Assembly (NCBI GenBank): GCA_043813895.1
Contig: JBDRKQ010000044.1
Location: 1-49,528 of the forward strand
Reading direction: 5' to 3'
From: CAZTAR01 sp043813895
Lineage (GTDB): Bacteria; Planctomycetota; Phycisphaerae; UBA1845; UTPLA1
DNA: 49,528 nt
Position 1 is the stretch's first letter. Each line of letters opens with the position of its first letter. A program made the position numbers and the translations under genes. Below the pieces are notes generated by a model that searched no databases, was not told where the DNA came from, and was given only the letters and a program-made list of their open reading frames with translations. Positions 25,140 to 34,155 of the stretch are shown here, piece by piece.

Positions 25140-25406
25140 ATGAACTGCCCCTGCTGCCACGAGCCCGTGGGTAACGACCAATACGACGTCGGCCCGTGGG
25201 TCGACGAGCTCGACCTCGGCGGACACATCATCGGGGCCACCAGGTCGGTCGCAATCGCGTGCGGTGTCTGCGGCGTGACCGAGGCCTTCCAGGACCATCA
25301 CCGCCGAATCCGTTCCGCGCACGGCCCCTTCCACAATCCGAAGGACGTCCGTCGCCTGGAACGCCGCATCCCCGCGATGCGCCACGTCAGGAGGGTGCCG
25401 GCATGA
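25140..25406 (+). CDS. Small zinc-finger-like protein, 88 aa
   Basis: An 88-residue protein with GGAGGG before the ATG. It contains CPCC near the N-terminus (MNCPCCHEPVGNDQYDVGPW) and a later CGVCG, a possible zinc ribbon. Its TGA overlaps the ATG of the transposase gene, so it is likely coupled with it. Could be a small regulator or partner in early expression. Function not known. Confidence 0.6.
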   Translation: MNCPCCHEPVGNDQYDVGPWVDELDLGGHIIGATRSVAIACGVCGVTEAFQDHHRRIRSAHGPFHNPKDVRRLERRIPAMRHVRRVPA

Positions 25407-27454
25407 GTCTCGCCGTCGCCGCCAATCCCGACGAACAAGCCCGCGTGCCTGCGCCGTTCCTCACGATCGAGCAGGCCGCGCCGCTGATGGGCGTCAGCTA
25501 CCGCCGGGCGCGGCAACGGTGCGAAGAGTGGTCCGCCGGCGGCTTGGCCAGGAAGTTCGACGGCGTGTGGGGCATTCACCCGCGAGCCGACCAACGCCTG
25601 CACAACGACGTCGACCGGGCAAAGCGTGACCGCGAGCAGATCGCCGAACTGACGAAGGCCGGCGTGCGTCAGGCCGCGATAGATGTCGCCGTCGCAAAGC
25701 GCGACATCCTCCGTGGCCTGGCTGACTTTGAGTGCGATGCCCGCACTGAACGGGAAAACCGAGAGCGGTACGTCGCGCATCTCAAGGCAACGCGCGTTGT
25801 GCCGTGCGACGGGATCAAGCGGATCAGCGTCAGCACATTCTATCGCTGGAAAAGCGAATACAACGACGGCATTCGGGGCCTCGTCCGCAAGTCAACGGCC
25901 TCCGATAGAGACGACATCAGCGGCGAGGCATCGCTGGACTACGCCTTCAACCTGGTGCACTGCGGTAATGGCATCTCACTCAAGGCCGCCCTCACGATCG
26001 CGCGCGGCGAAGCCCTCAAGCACCGGGGCGATCCGGCGTGGCGGCTCGGCAGCTACTCCGCCGTCCGCCAGGCGATCAAGACCCGCTCGCCGCAGATCCT
26101 CAAGGTCCTCGCGGCCAAGGGCGAGCGGTCCGCCAAGGCCGCCTGCATCCCCAAGGGCCACCGCGATTTCGAGTCCATCCCGTCGGGCGTCGAATGGGTC
26201 GGCGACGAACGCACGGTCGACGTGATGTGCCGTGTGCTCACCGCGCGCGGGTGGAAGGCCACGCGCCAAGTGTACATCACGGCCTGGACGGACATGCGGT
26301 CCCGCAGGGTCGTCGGCTGGATCATCGAGACGTTCGCGGACAGCAACACGATTCTCGGCTCGCTCAAGATCGGCATCGCAAAGCACGGCCAGCCCGCGCT
26401 GCTGCGAGTCGACTGGGGCCACGACTACAAGAAAGCCACCGGCTCCCCGCACTCCAAGCGGTGGAAGGTCCGCAGCTTCGACGGGCCGCGGATCGGCAGT
26501 ATCCTCGACGAACTCGGCATCGAGGCCAGCCCGGTCATGCCGTACACGCCCTGGTCCAAGCCGATCGAGTCGTTCTTCAAGACCATGAAGGAACACTGGG
26601 ACAAGCTCAACGCCTCCTTCTGGGGCGGCTGCCCGAGCGAGCGCCACGAGGACCGGCAACGCTGGGTCAACCGGAACATCGAGAAACTGCCTACGGTGGA
26701 CGACATCCGCCGGTCGTTCACCGCTTTCGTCGACGTCTACCACCGCACGCCGCACACGGCCGTCGATATGTTCGGCAAGTCGCCGCTCGAAGCGATGGAA
26801 GCATTCCGCGACGACCCGGCAAGCATGGAGTCCGAGACCGTCCTCGATCACCTGTTCTGCGAGTTCGTGCAGAAACTCGTTCGCCGTGACGGCGTGCGTC
26901 ACAACAGCCGATGGTACGGCCTCGGCGATTCCCGCGTCGTAGCGCTTCAAGGTCAGAAGGTCCTGCTCGCGATTCAACCCGACGACGCCTCACGCGCAAC
27001 AGTCTGCCGGCTCGACCGCACGCCGCTATTCGTCGTCGAGTGCGAGGCGCTCCGCGGCTTCACCCAGCGCGACGCCGCCGACATCGGCAAACGCCAGGCC
27101 AGGCTCCTGCGGCCATACAGGCAGCAAGCCCGCGATGCGCGGCGAGTCCTGCTCAACACACAACCGACCGACCTGTTGGCCAACTTTGCCGCCGGCGTCG
27201 AAGCCGAGCACGGCCGGCGCGTGCCCGATGAAGTCACGCCGCCGACGTTCACGATCCGCCCGGCCCTGGAAGAGGCCCTCGCAACCGCCGGACCGGCCCC
27301 CAGCGAACAGCGTTCGATCGCCGTTCGAACGGGCACCGACGACGAGATCACCGTCGACGACATGCTCGCCGGCGGCGACGACATGCCGCCGTGGGAGTCG
27401 GCCGCCGTGGACGACGATACGGATTTCTTCGGACTGGATGACATTGGGGAGTGA
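25403..27454 (+). CDS. Transposase, MuA type
   Basis: A 683-residue transposase (MuA has 663). An N-terminal helix-turn-helix (FLTIEQAAPLMGVSYRRARQ) and further DNA-binding domains precede the catalytic RNase H fold. DDE residues are D268 (WVGDERTVD), D337 (RVDWGHDYK) and E389 (SKPIESFF), very near MuA's D269, D336 and E392. The C-terminal acidic part would contact MuB. It drives integration and replicative transposition. AGGAGGG precedes the chosen ATG, which overlaps the prior stop. Confidence 0.95.
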   Translation: MSLAVAANPDEQARVPAPFLTIEQAAPLMGVSYRRARQRCEEWSAGGLARKFDGVWGIHPRADQRLHNDVDRAKRDREQIAELTKAGVRQAAIDVAVAKRDILRGLADFECDARTERENRERYVAHLKATRVVPCDGIKRISVSTFYRWKSEYNDGIRGLVRKSTASDRDDISGEASLDYAFNLVHCGNGISLKAALTIARGEALKHRGDPAWRLGSYSAVRQAIKTRSPQILKVLAAKGERSAKAACIPKGHRDFESIPSGVEWVGDERTVDVMCRVLTARGWKATRQVYITAWTDMRSRRVVGWIIETFADSNTILGSLKIGIAKHGQPALLRVDWGHDYKKATGSPHSKRWKVRSFDGPRIGSILDELGIEASPVMPYTPWSKPIESFFKTMKEHWDKLNASFWGGCPSERHEDRQRWVNRNIEKLPTVDDIRRSFTAFVDVYHRTPHTAVDMFGKSPLEAMEAFRDDPASMESETVLDHLFCEFVQKLVRRDGVRHNSRWYGLGDSRVVALQGQKVLLAIQPDDASRATVCRLDRTPLFVVECEALRGFTQRDAADIGKRQARLLRPYRQQARDARRVLLNTQPTDLLANFAAGVEAEHGRRVPDEVTPPTFTIRPALEEALATAGPAPSEQRSIAVRTGTDDEITVDDMLAGGDDMPPWESAAVDDDTDFFGLDDIGE

Positions 27455-27457
27455 CAG

Positions 27458-28705
27458 ATGACCGACACCCCCGACAACGACAAGCCAACACTCACGCCGG
27501 TGGGGCAAGACGTCCCGCCACCGCCCGCCGACAACGACCCGGTGGGCGAGGCGATTGGCATGGAGGCCAGGGTCATGCTCAAGGCTGTACGACTGCCGAG
27601 TACCGGTTCGATCCCGGACAACGTGGCACGCCAGGTCCGCGAGACGATCAAAGAGCACATCAAGCAATACACGCTCACCTATCGGGCGATCGGCGCTCAG
27701 ATCGGCCTCGCCGATTCGACCGTCTCCGAAGTCCTCAGCGGCAAGTATAAGGGCGACACCGACGCGGTCCTCCGCAAGCTGAACGCCTGGGTCGACGACG
27801 ACGAGAAACGCCGCCGCCGAATCAAGCCGCTCGGCTTCTACGAGACCTCCGTCTTCCAGGCGGCCCGCGACGCCTCCGTGATCGCCAAGAAGAACGCCAG
27901 GTCGCCCGGCGCAAGCTCCGTCGACGACGAACGGGCACGAATCGTCCTGGCCGTCGGGCCGAGCGGTTGCGGCAAGTCCGTTGCCGCCAAGGCCCTGCAC
28001 GCCTACGACCCGAACTCAATCCTGGTCCGCATCCGCCAGCGAGCGGGAACGGACAGCGGCCTCGCCAAGCTGATCATCGAGTCCGCCGGCTGGCGCGGCC
28101 GGCCGAACAAGTCCAGTGCGATCGAGTTCATGGTCGAGAAGCTCCGCGGCAGCGCTCGCCTTCTGATCGTGGACGAGGCCCACCGCCTCAGCCCGTCCGG
28201 CTACGAGCTCCTCCGCGACCTGGCCGACGAGTGCGGCATCCCGATCCTGTTGCTCGGGACCGACAAGATTCGCCGCCGCGTCGACTCGCTCCGAATGGGC
28301 CTGGGCAACTACCTGGACGATCAGTTCAACCGGCGCGTGTGCTACGTCATGGACCTGCTGCGCGGCAGTAGTGGCAAGGGCGGGTCCACGCGGCCCTTCT
28401 TCACGCTGGAAGAGATCGTCGCGATCTTCAACTCCGACAAGGTCAAGCTGACCCAGGATGGCGCGGAACTCCTGTGCGCCATCGCCTGCACGATCGGTAT
28501 CGGCATGTTGGGCATGGCCGCCAACATCTACGATAAGGCGATCTACGCCGCACTGCGAAAGCAGAGGACCATCGACGCGGCCTTGCTTCGCAGCGCGGCG
28601 AAGAAGGTCCTACTCCCCGCGGGCGTCGCAAACCCCGAGATCATGCGGCAAATCGAGAGCACACTGGATCGCAACCGCGAGATCGCCAGACGGGCTGCGG
28701 GATGA
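27458..28705 (+). CDS. Target-selection ATPase, MuB type
   Basis: A 415-residue AAA+ ATPase directly downstream of the transposase. Residues about 75-110 form a helix-turn-helix (YTLTYRAIGAQIGLADSTVS). Walker A GPSGCGKS is at 167-174 and Walker B LLIVDEAH at 235-242. MuB delivers target DNA to the transposase and guards the prophage against self-insertion. It is larger than MuB (312 aa), mainly in the N-terminal part. Confidence 0.93.
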   Translation: MTDTPDNDKPTLTPVGQDVPPPPADNDPVGEAIGMEARVMLKAVRLPSTGSIPDNVARQVRETIKEHIKQYTLTYRAIGAQIGLADSTVSEVLSGKYKGDTDAVLRKLNAWVDDDEKRRRRIKPLGFYETSVFQAARDASVIAKKNARSPGASSVDDERARIVLAVGPSGCGKSVAAKALHAYDPNSILVRIRQRAGTDSGLAKLIIESAGWRGRPNKSSAIEFMVEKLRGSARLLIVDEAHRLSPSGYELLRDLADECGIPILLLGTDKIRRRVDSLRMGLGNYLDDQFNRRVCYVMDLLRGSSGKGGSTRPFFTLEEIVAIFNSDKVKLTQDGAELLCAIACTIGIGMLGMAANIYDKAIYAALRKQRTIDAALLRSAAKKVLLPAGVANPEIMRQIESTLDRNREIARRAAG

Positions 28706-28726
28706 TCGCGAAGAAGGCTACGGTGA

Positions 28727-28954
28727 ATGGCAAACGACCCGACAACGCGAGAGGAATGGCAGAGTGCCGTCGATGCGGCGGAAGGCGCGATCCATCTTGA
28801 GAGTGCCCGCATGTACGGGTGGGTCGCGGGCGGACCGCAAGTGAACGTCGATCGATGTGAAGAGATCCTCCGCAAGGGTGCCAAACGCGGCATCACACCG
28901 AGGCCCGGAGCCGTGGAAGAGTTTGTACGCCAGCTTCAGATAGCTGACGGCTGA
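28727..28954 (+). CDS. Small hypothetical protein, 75 aa
   Basis: A 75-residue protein (MANDPTTREEWQSAVDAAEG...) with the tail PQVNVDRCEEILRKGAKRGI, a pattern I have the impression recurs in phage early regions. No TM or signal. It follows MuB by 21 bases. Function unknown. Confidence 0.65.
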   Translation: MANDPTTREEWQSAVDAAEGAIHLESARMYGWVAGGPQVNVDRCEEILRKGAKRGITPRPGAVEEFVRQLQIADG

Positions 28955-28982
28955 CAACTGATAGCTGATAACTGACAGCTAG
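28941..28982 (+). repeat. Short imperfect tandem repeat between genes
   Basis: Two similar 21-base units begin TAGCTGA at 28941 and 28962 (both composed of AGCTGAY, CTGAYAA and related words). The stop of the previous gene lies inside. It could be a spacer or a recombination product. No clear function. Confidence 0.5.
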
Positions 28983-28988
28983 ATCACC

Positions 28989-30284
28989 ATGACCACCACG
29001 ACAGACAATCAAACCCGCAAGTGCGACGTCTGTGGCGGCCCGCTGCGGGCGAGCAACAGAGCCGGCTTGTGCAGCCGAACACGTGAATGCAGGCGAGAGG
29101 GGAACCGACGGTGGAGGGCGGCCAACCGCAGTAAGGTCCGCGAGATGGCGCGTCGGTTGTACGCGGCGAATCGGGAAGCGGCCAGAAAGAAGCAGCGAGA
29201 ACGATACGCTGCCAATCACCAAGGAGATGCACCACGGTGCGATGTCTGCGGCGATCCGATTAGAAGGAGTAGCTCACACGATGTGTGCACGCGCAAGCCA
29301 GACTGTAGGCGAGAGTACGAACGGCGGCATTATATGGCCAACCCCGAGAAGCAGCGCGCGCACAACCGTCGACGGCATGCAGCCCACCGGGACAAAGAGA
29401 ATGACCAGTCGCGTCGGTGGTACGCGGCAAACCGAGACAGATGTGTCGATTCGGCGAGAAAGTACAGGGCCGCCAATCGCGAAGTCATCAACGAGCGTGA
29501 TCGGCTTCGGAACAGACGCAAGGGCATGCTTCCGAGGACAAGCCTCCTCGGTCACAGACATCCGCGGTACCGTGGCGGACGTTACTGCGTCTGCCAAATA
29601 TGCGGAATCCCTTTGGGATGGCGCAAGCCATCCCAGATCAAGCCCGGCGGGACCTATTGCAGCCAACACGCTCAAGCCTGGAGAAAGACTATGACCGACA
29701 AACAACTCTTCAACCAGCACCGCCGCGAGTTCGAGCAACACGGCGGCGCTTTGCAGTCCAACGCTCACAACGCGATGGTCCAGTTGCGGCAGGCCAGGAA
29801 GCACGCCTATCAGATGGCCGTCGCCTACGTGACCATGCTCCAGTCGCACACGAACGATTTACGGGCGTGGTGTCACAAGCAGGGCTGCACGGGCAAGGAC
29901 CCGTTCGATCAACTGCTCGACAAGTGGTTCGCCCCGGCACAGCTTGTCGGCGTCGACCACGTGGAGCTGATCCAGGCGGTCCAGGACGGCATGACGCAGA
30001 AGCAGTACCTCAGCAAGGGCGTCGCCCTCTGGAAGTCGGAGAAGACCAAGAAGAAGATCGCCGCCGCGATCGCCAACGACGCGCCGCTGCCGTCCGAACC
30101 GGATGAAACGTTGCCGGTCGAAGAGCAGGTGAAGCTCTGGAAGGTCCGCGCCGAAACGGCCGAACTGCAACTCAGCGAGATCAAGAAACAGGTCCGCGAA
30201 CTCGGCAACCGCAACGCCCTGCTCGAACGCGAAATCAAGCGCCTGTCCCGGATCATCAACAACCCGAAGCTGGTTGCGTGTTGA
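28989..30284 (+). CDS. Zinc-finger/repeat protein fused to a coiled-coil early protein
   Basis: A 431-residue protein. Two CxxC fingers (CDVCGGPL and CDVCGDPI) are embedded in arrays of RxYAANR repeats about 15 residues apart; a third pair lies at CQICG. From about residue 235 it becomes an acidic-helical protein (MTDKQLFNQHRREFEQHGGA) with its own possible ribosome site (GGAGAAAGACT). The two parts may be a fusion or overlapping products. The basic part could bind DNA or RNA. Confidence 0.7.
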   Translation: MTTTTDNQTRKCDVCGGPLRASNRAGLCSRTRECRREGNRRWRAANRSKVREMARRLYAANREAARKKQRERYAANHQGDAPRCDVCGDPIRRSSSHDVCTRKPDCRREYERRHYMANPEKQRAHNRRRHAAHRDKENDQSRRWYAANRDRCVDSARKYRAANREVINERDRLRNRRKGMLPRTSLLGHRHPRYRGGRYCVCQICGIPLGWRKPSQIKPGGTYCSQHAQAWRKTMTDKQLFNQHRREFEQHGGALQSNAHNAMVQLRQARKHAYQMAVAYVTMLQSHTNDLRAWCHKQGCTGKDPFDQLLDKWFAPAQLVGVDHVELIQAVQDGMTQKQYLSKGVALWKSEKTKKKIAAAIANDAPLPSEPDETLPVEEQVKLWKVRAETAELQLSEIKKQVRELGNRNALLEREIKRLSRIINNPKLVAC

Positions 30285-30390
30285 CGGCGAGAACAAGGAC
30301 ACGACGCCTGCCTCGGAACAATCCCCGGCGCGGTGTCAGCGTGTTGTGGACACGGAGTGGACCGGCCGTTCGTGATCCTGAGGAGCGACG

Positions 30391-30678
30391 ATGAAGAGTG
30401 TTGACAGAGAATACGTAGTAGATGCAAGGAACAAGCTGGAGCACGCCCTGTTTCACTTGAAGCAGGCGGGCGACAACGACGAACTGCGCTCCGGGCTTGG
30501 CGCAGCAGAGCAGTCGTTACGGTGTATTCTCAAGTCTCTCGGCGACAGGGTGCACGCCAGCACCTGTGCCCAACGGTGCGACAAGATGCCCGGCAATATA
30601 GTCATTGGCGTCACCGCGCACTGCTCGTGTGGCCACGTCTTCTGTGATGATGTCGTTGCGGGAATGCCGCAGCCATGA
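30391..30678 (+). CDS. Hypothetical protein, 95 aa
   Basis: A 95-residue protein with GAGGAG before the ATG (MKSVDREYVVDARNKLEHAL). The C-terminal part has four Cys (CAQRC and CSCGHVFC-like), a possible metal site. It overlaps the next small gene (ATGA). No family recognised. Confidence 0.6.
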   Translation: MKSVDREYVVDARNKLEHALFHLKQAGDNDELRSGLGAAEQSLRCILKSLGDRVHASTCAQRCDKMPGNIVIGVTAHCSCGHVFCDDVVAGMPQP

Positions 30679-30845
30679 CGCAACAGCAGGAAGACATGCT
30701 AGACGAGATTCTCGCGACAGAGTCCGGCATGACCGGCCGCGAGATGGACTTTATTGAGGACATGGATGCGCGCTGGCGAACCCGCGCTCTGTCCGAGAAA
30801 CAGGCCGACTGGCTTATCGCGATCTGGACAAAGGTATGCGCGTAG
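30675..30845 (+). CDS. Small acidic protein, 56 aa
   Basis: A 56-residue ORF with ATG overlapping the previous stop and with its own end overlapping the next gene by ten bases. MTQQQEDMLDEILATESGMT continues into RALSEKQADWLIAIWTKVCA, natural in composition. Operon position and overlaps support it. Function unknown. Confidence 0.6.
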   Translation: MTQQQEDMLDEILATESGMTGREMDFIEDMDARWRTRALSEKQADWLIAIWTKVCA

Positions 30846-31375
30846 ATCACGGCAATCCGACCAAACCCGGCACGTCGACGCCCTCGCAGCGGAAGTACAT
30901 CGTCATGCTCGTGCACCAGCGCGGCATGGACGTCGACGACGCCCGCGACCTAGCGCCGGAGCACTGCAAGCGATCCCTCCGCAACCTCAGTCTGATCGAA
31001 GCGTCGGCCCTGATCGAGGCCCTCAAGGCCGGTCGGCACCCGGACTACGCGCAGCGCCCGCAATGGCGCAAGCCGGCAAAGCCGCGACCGCCGCGCCTGC
31101 AGAAGGGCGTCGCCCGGATGCCGACGTTCGAGCAGTTGGAGCTCAACCGCGAGCTCACCGAATGGCTCGCCCGCCACTACGGCAAGTCGGTCAAGCAGGT
31201 CGAGGCCTGGCTCGCGAAGAGAAAGTACAAGACCCACGGCGGACCGATGCACATCATCCGCACGAGCGACGATTGCAAGGAACGAATCGAGCTCCTCAAA
31301 GCCGTGAGAGGTAAGGCGATAAAGGCCCAACAGAACAGGCAACGGAGTGCCGCCAAGGATGAAGCCGCCGCGTGA
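30836..31375 (+). CDS. Mu gp16 / GemA-like protein
   Basis: A 179-residue basic protein. TPSQRKYIVMLVHQRGMDVD and the following LRNLSLIEASALIEALK match the general layout of GemA/gp16 (DUF1018) proteins, which modulate host gene expression and DNA topology in Mu-like phages. The C-terminal part is Arg/Lys-rich. Assignment is moderate. Confidence 0.6.
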   Translation: MRVDHGNPTKPGTSTPSQRKYIVMLVHQRGMDVDDARDLAPEHCKRSLRNLSLIEASALIEALKAGRHPDYAQRPQWRKPAKPRPPRLQKGVARMPTFEQLELNRELTEWLARHYGKSVKQVEAWLAKRKYKTHGGPMHIIRTSDDCKERIELLKAVRGKAIKAQQNRQRSAAKDEAAA

Positions 31376-32180
31376 ACAACCTGCCCTGCCCGGCTTGCCG
31401 GATGGCGCGACACAACGACCGAAGCGCAACCGCTACGCCAAGTCGTGGATGCCGGACGAACGACAATTCGCCGACGCCATGATCGATCATTGGTCGGCAG
31501 TCTTCGCCGGCGTCGTCGGCGGCTCGCGAGCCCACCGCACGCGGCACAACCGTTTCGTGGCGATCAGGTTCTACCGCTGGAACCTCGAACAGCCGCCCGA
31601 CCAGCGATTCAATGATGAGGCGGTCCGCCAGGCCATTGAAGGCTATCGGAACGACCCGACGATGCGGAAGATGGTCGAGTCCGGCCGCACGCATTACAAG
31701 GCGTTCGCGGCATGGTTCGACGACGGCGTCGCCGATGCGATCGACCGCCAGCTTACGCGGCTCGGGCTCCCGAGGACGCAGAAAGGCGCGGACGCCCGGT
31801 CCGCCAAGATCAAGCGATTCGCCGAGGACCTGCTCGAAGATTCCGGCCTGGGCCGCGCGGCACGCCTGGCTACGACCAGTAGCGAGGCCCTCTTTGACCA
31901 CCTCGTCTGGATGCAGCGCACTACGCGACGCGTGAGGACGCGCAACGATAAGGCGGCGGCCAGGTTCTACGACCATCTTGCCCGACTGGTCGAAAGGTTC
32001 AAAGAGCTTGACCAGGTAGTCGCCATGGATGGCTATCGCACGCGCGGGCGTGCGGGTTTTCGCGCGATGACAGGACGCCCGCCGAGGAAGGGCTCGCTGG
32101 AAGATGCCAACCTGATCGATGCCTTGGCCCTGGCACTGCTGGACCTCGACGCGAAGAAGGGAGCCGTGGCATGCGCCTAG
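31347..32180 (+). CDS. Hypothetical early protein, 277 aa
   Basis: A 277-residue helical, basic protein (start GTG at 31347 or ATG at 31359). It overlaps the preceding gene's end. Segments such as FVAIRFYRWNLEQPPDQRFN look compact; no catalytic motif is seen. It ends next to the small ORF that precedes the XRE gene. Function unknown. Confidence 0.65.
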   Translation: MPPRMKPPREQPALPGLPDGATQRPKRNRYAKSWMPDERQFADAMIDHWSAVFAGVVGGSRAHRTRHNRFVAIRFYRWNLEQPPDQRFNDEAVRQAIEGYRNDPTMRKMVESGRTHYKAFAAWFDDGVADAIDRQLTRLGLPRTQKGADARSAKIKRFAEDLLEDSGLGRAARLATTSSEALFDHLVWMQRTTRRVRTRNDKAAARFYDHLARLVERFKELDQVVAMDGYRTRGRAGFRAMTGRPPRKGSLEDANLIDALALALLDLDAKKGAVACA

Positions 32181-32225
32181 ACAAGAACATCCATGCCGCC
32201 GCCCGGAATGATAGGGAAAAACCAC

Positions 32226-32741
32226 GTGAGTGAGTTCCGCTGCATCCAAGGCCGCGTCCGCGCGGCAACGACGAGTATCAGCCTGGCCGATGTCTCTCAG
32301 GACGCGCTCGACCGCGCTGGCGTAGGACCACCCTACCAGCCCTGCATCGTCCTGAGTTTGCACGGGCCGGCGGGGGAGAGCTACGGCGCCCTGCTGCCGC
32401 CCGATCAAGCGGCGAAACTCGGCGAGGTGCTCATTCAGAAGGCGAGGCTTCTTCCTGCACGTGAGGCGCCGAGTCCCGCAGAATCCACGGACTTGAGATT
32501 CGGTCGTTATGTCCGTGGACGAAGAGAACGACTCGGAATGACTCAGTCGGAACTCGCACGGAAGTTGGGCTGTGATCCTGCGACGATCTATCAAGTCGAA
32601 CGGAATAGCAGTGTCCCTCGCGAGCCCGTTTTCTCTCGCCTGGCTGAGGCGATCGAGGCGGATCAGCAATTGTACGACAGATTAGCGGCCGAGCGCCGCC
32701 GCCAACGGAAGCCACGAGGCAGAAAGAAGAGGACGGCATAG
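32226..32741 (+). CDS. XRE-family HTH regulator, 171 aa
   Basis: Start proposed at GTG 32226 (VSEFRCIQGRVRAATTSIS); an ATG at 32208 is an alternative. Residues about 1-90 form a beta-rich unit; residues 95-155 contain an XRE helix-turn-helix (RRERLGMTQSELARKLGCD). A 20-codon ORF (32171-32233) overlaps the start and may couple translation. Its position after the middle genes makes it a candidate late-gene regulator (the role of Mu C), by inference. Confidence 0.65.
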   Translation: MSEFRCIQGRVRAATTSISLADVSQDALDRAGVGPPYQPCIVLSLHGPAGESYGALLPPDQAAKLGEVLIQKARLLPAREAPSPAESTDLRFGRYVRGRRERLGMTQSELARKLGCDPATIYQVERNSSVPREPVFSRLAEAIEADQQLYDRLAAERRRQRKPRGRKKRTA

Positions 32742-32806
32742 AAGCACAGGCCCGGCGCGGCAGGTGGCCGACGTGCGACCTGCAACGCCATCGCGTTAGC
32801 AGCACG

Positions 32807-32923
32807 ATGGTATTTTTCACGCCGGACAAGTTTGCGAAAGAGTTTGTACCAACGGCCGACGAGTCAGGCAACACCGAGTGTCAAGGACGACACCCACGAA
32901 TCGGGCGGCAGAAAGCCGCATGA
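32807..32923 (+). CDS. Small protein, 38 aa, overlapping the ParB-methyltransferase start
   Basis: A 38-residue ORF (MVFFTPDKFAKEFVPTADES...). Its TGA overlaps the ATG of the next gene (ATGA), suggesting coupling. Mu has a small com gene overlapping mom; this arrangement is comparable in layout, but no zinc finger is visible. Function unknown. Confidence 0.45.
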   Translation: MVFFTPDKFAKEFVPTADESGNTECQGRHPRIGRQKAA

Positions 32924-34155
32924 CCAGGAAGATGGGCAAGACCTTCATAGCGACGGACATCGAGCGAGTGAACTACAAAACGCTCATCCCGGCCGACTAC
33001 AACCCGCGGAAGATGGACGCCCGAACGCTCAAGGTGCTGATGGGATCGCTCATCCGCTTCGGTTGGGTCATGCCCGTCGTCATCAATCGGCGGACCGGCA
33101 ATATCGTCGGCGGACACCAACGGGCGACCGCGAACGCCGAAGTGATCCGCAAGCTCCGCCGGCAGAACGATCCGCGGGCAAAGGATTATGAGCAGCCGCC
33201 GGCCATCTTCGTCGATGTCAGCCTCGCGACCGAGAAGGCCATGAATGTCGCCCTGAATCAGATCAGCGGCGACTGGGACTTCTTCAAGAAGGTGGCGGCG
33301 GACCAACTCCGCCAGAACGCGACCTTCGCGCAGATGCGCCGCAAACACCTGAAGCTCGGACGGGGCTTCAAGTATCCGCTCGACCTGGCCGACTTCAACT
33401 TCGCCAACCGCGAACATCGCGAGGCATTCACCACAGTCTACGGACGCCGCATCGTCGACTTCGGTGCCGGCGGCCGGCAAGAGGTCGGCTGGATTCAGAA
33501 GAGGATCGGCGTCGAGGCCGTGCCGGTCGAGCCGTTTCCGAGAGATCGCGGCAAGGTGTCGCTCGCACTCTCGCGGAAGCTGGTCGATGCGTTCCTGTCG
33601 AAGATCGCTACACGATGGCGACCCGATACCGTGTTCTGCAACTTCGTGCTTTCGTCGATCGGTGCGGTCGGCGATCGAGAACAGGTGTTGACCATCTTGG
33701 CAGCTTTGGGACACCGGGCGAAACAGGTGGTCATCGCCGTGCGGTCGGTCGATGAGGCGCGGTACCGAGAGGTCCTCGGACAGGTGCGGAACAAGAACAG
33801 CCCGTTCCTCGGCATCCCCGACGTGACCGAGCCCGGCCTGATCGTCACGGGTGCCGGCACGCCCAAGCAGAAGTTCCAGAAGTTCTATGCCGCGGACGAG
33901 TTCCGCCATGTGCTCCGTCCGTTCTTCGGCGACATCCGCCAGGCGACGATGGAGGTGCGGGACAGCGCTATCGTGATGGTTTGTCGCAAACCGAGACCGG
34001 TGAAGAGGGTGATGCTCAACGCGGCCCTCCGGTTCGAGTTCGAGCTCAAGATCGATGGAACGCCGCTCGGTCGGTCCGAACGGGCAATCCGGACATTCCG
34101 AGCGTACATGTCCTCCAAGCCTCGCGGCCGAAAGCAGAAACGGGTATCCGCATGA
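32920..34155 (+). CDS. ParB-like nuclease domain fused to SAM methyltransferase
   Basis: A 411-residue protein. Residues about 10-110 form a ParB/Srx-type domain (IPADYNPRKMDARTLKVLMG and GGHQRAT, the conserved box). From about 165 a class I methyltransferase follows with motif I VDFGAGG (179-185) and a later CNFVLSSIG in the motif IV place. ParB-methyltransferase fusions act on DNA in phages. It may protect phage DNA from host restriction. Near-terminal place equals that of mom in Mu. Confidence 0.75.
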   Translation: MTRKMGKTFIATDIERVNYKTLIPADYNPRKMDARTLKVLMGSLIRFGWVMPVVINRRTGNIVGGHQRATANAEVIRKLRRQNDPRAKDYEQPPAIFVDVSLATEKAMNVALNQISGDWDFFKKVAADQLRQNATFAQMRRKHLKLGRGFKYPLDLADFNFANREHREAFTTVYGRRIVDFGAGGRQEVGWIQKRIGVEAVPVEPFPRDRGKVSLALSRKLVDAFLSKIATRWRPDTVFCNFVLSSIGAVGDREQVLTILAALGHRAKQVVIAVRSVDEARYREVLGQVRNKNSPFLGIPDVTEPGLIVTGAGTPKQKFQKFYAADEFRHVLRPFFGDIRQATMEVRDSAIVMVCRKPRPVKRVMLNAALRFEFELKIDGTPLGRSERAIRTFRAYMSSKPRGRKQKRVSA

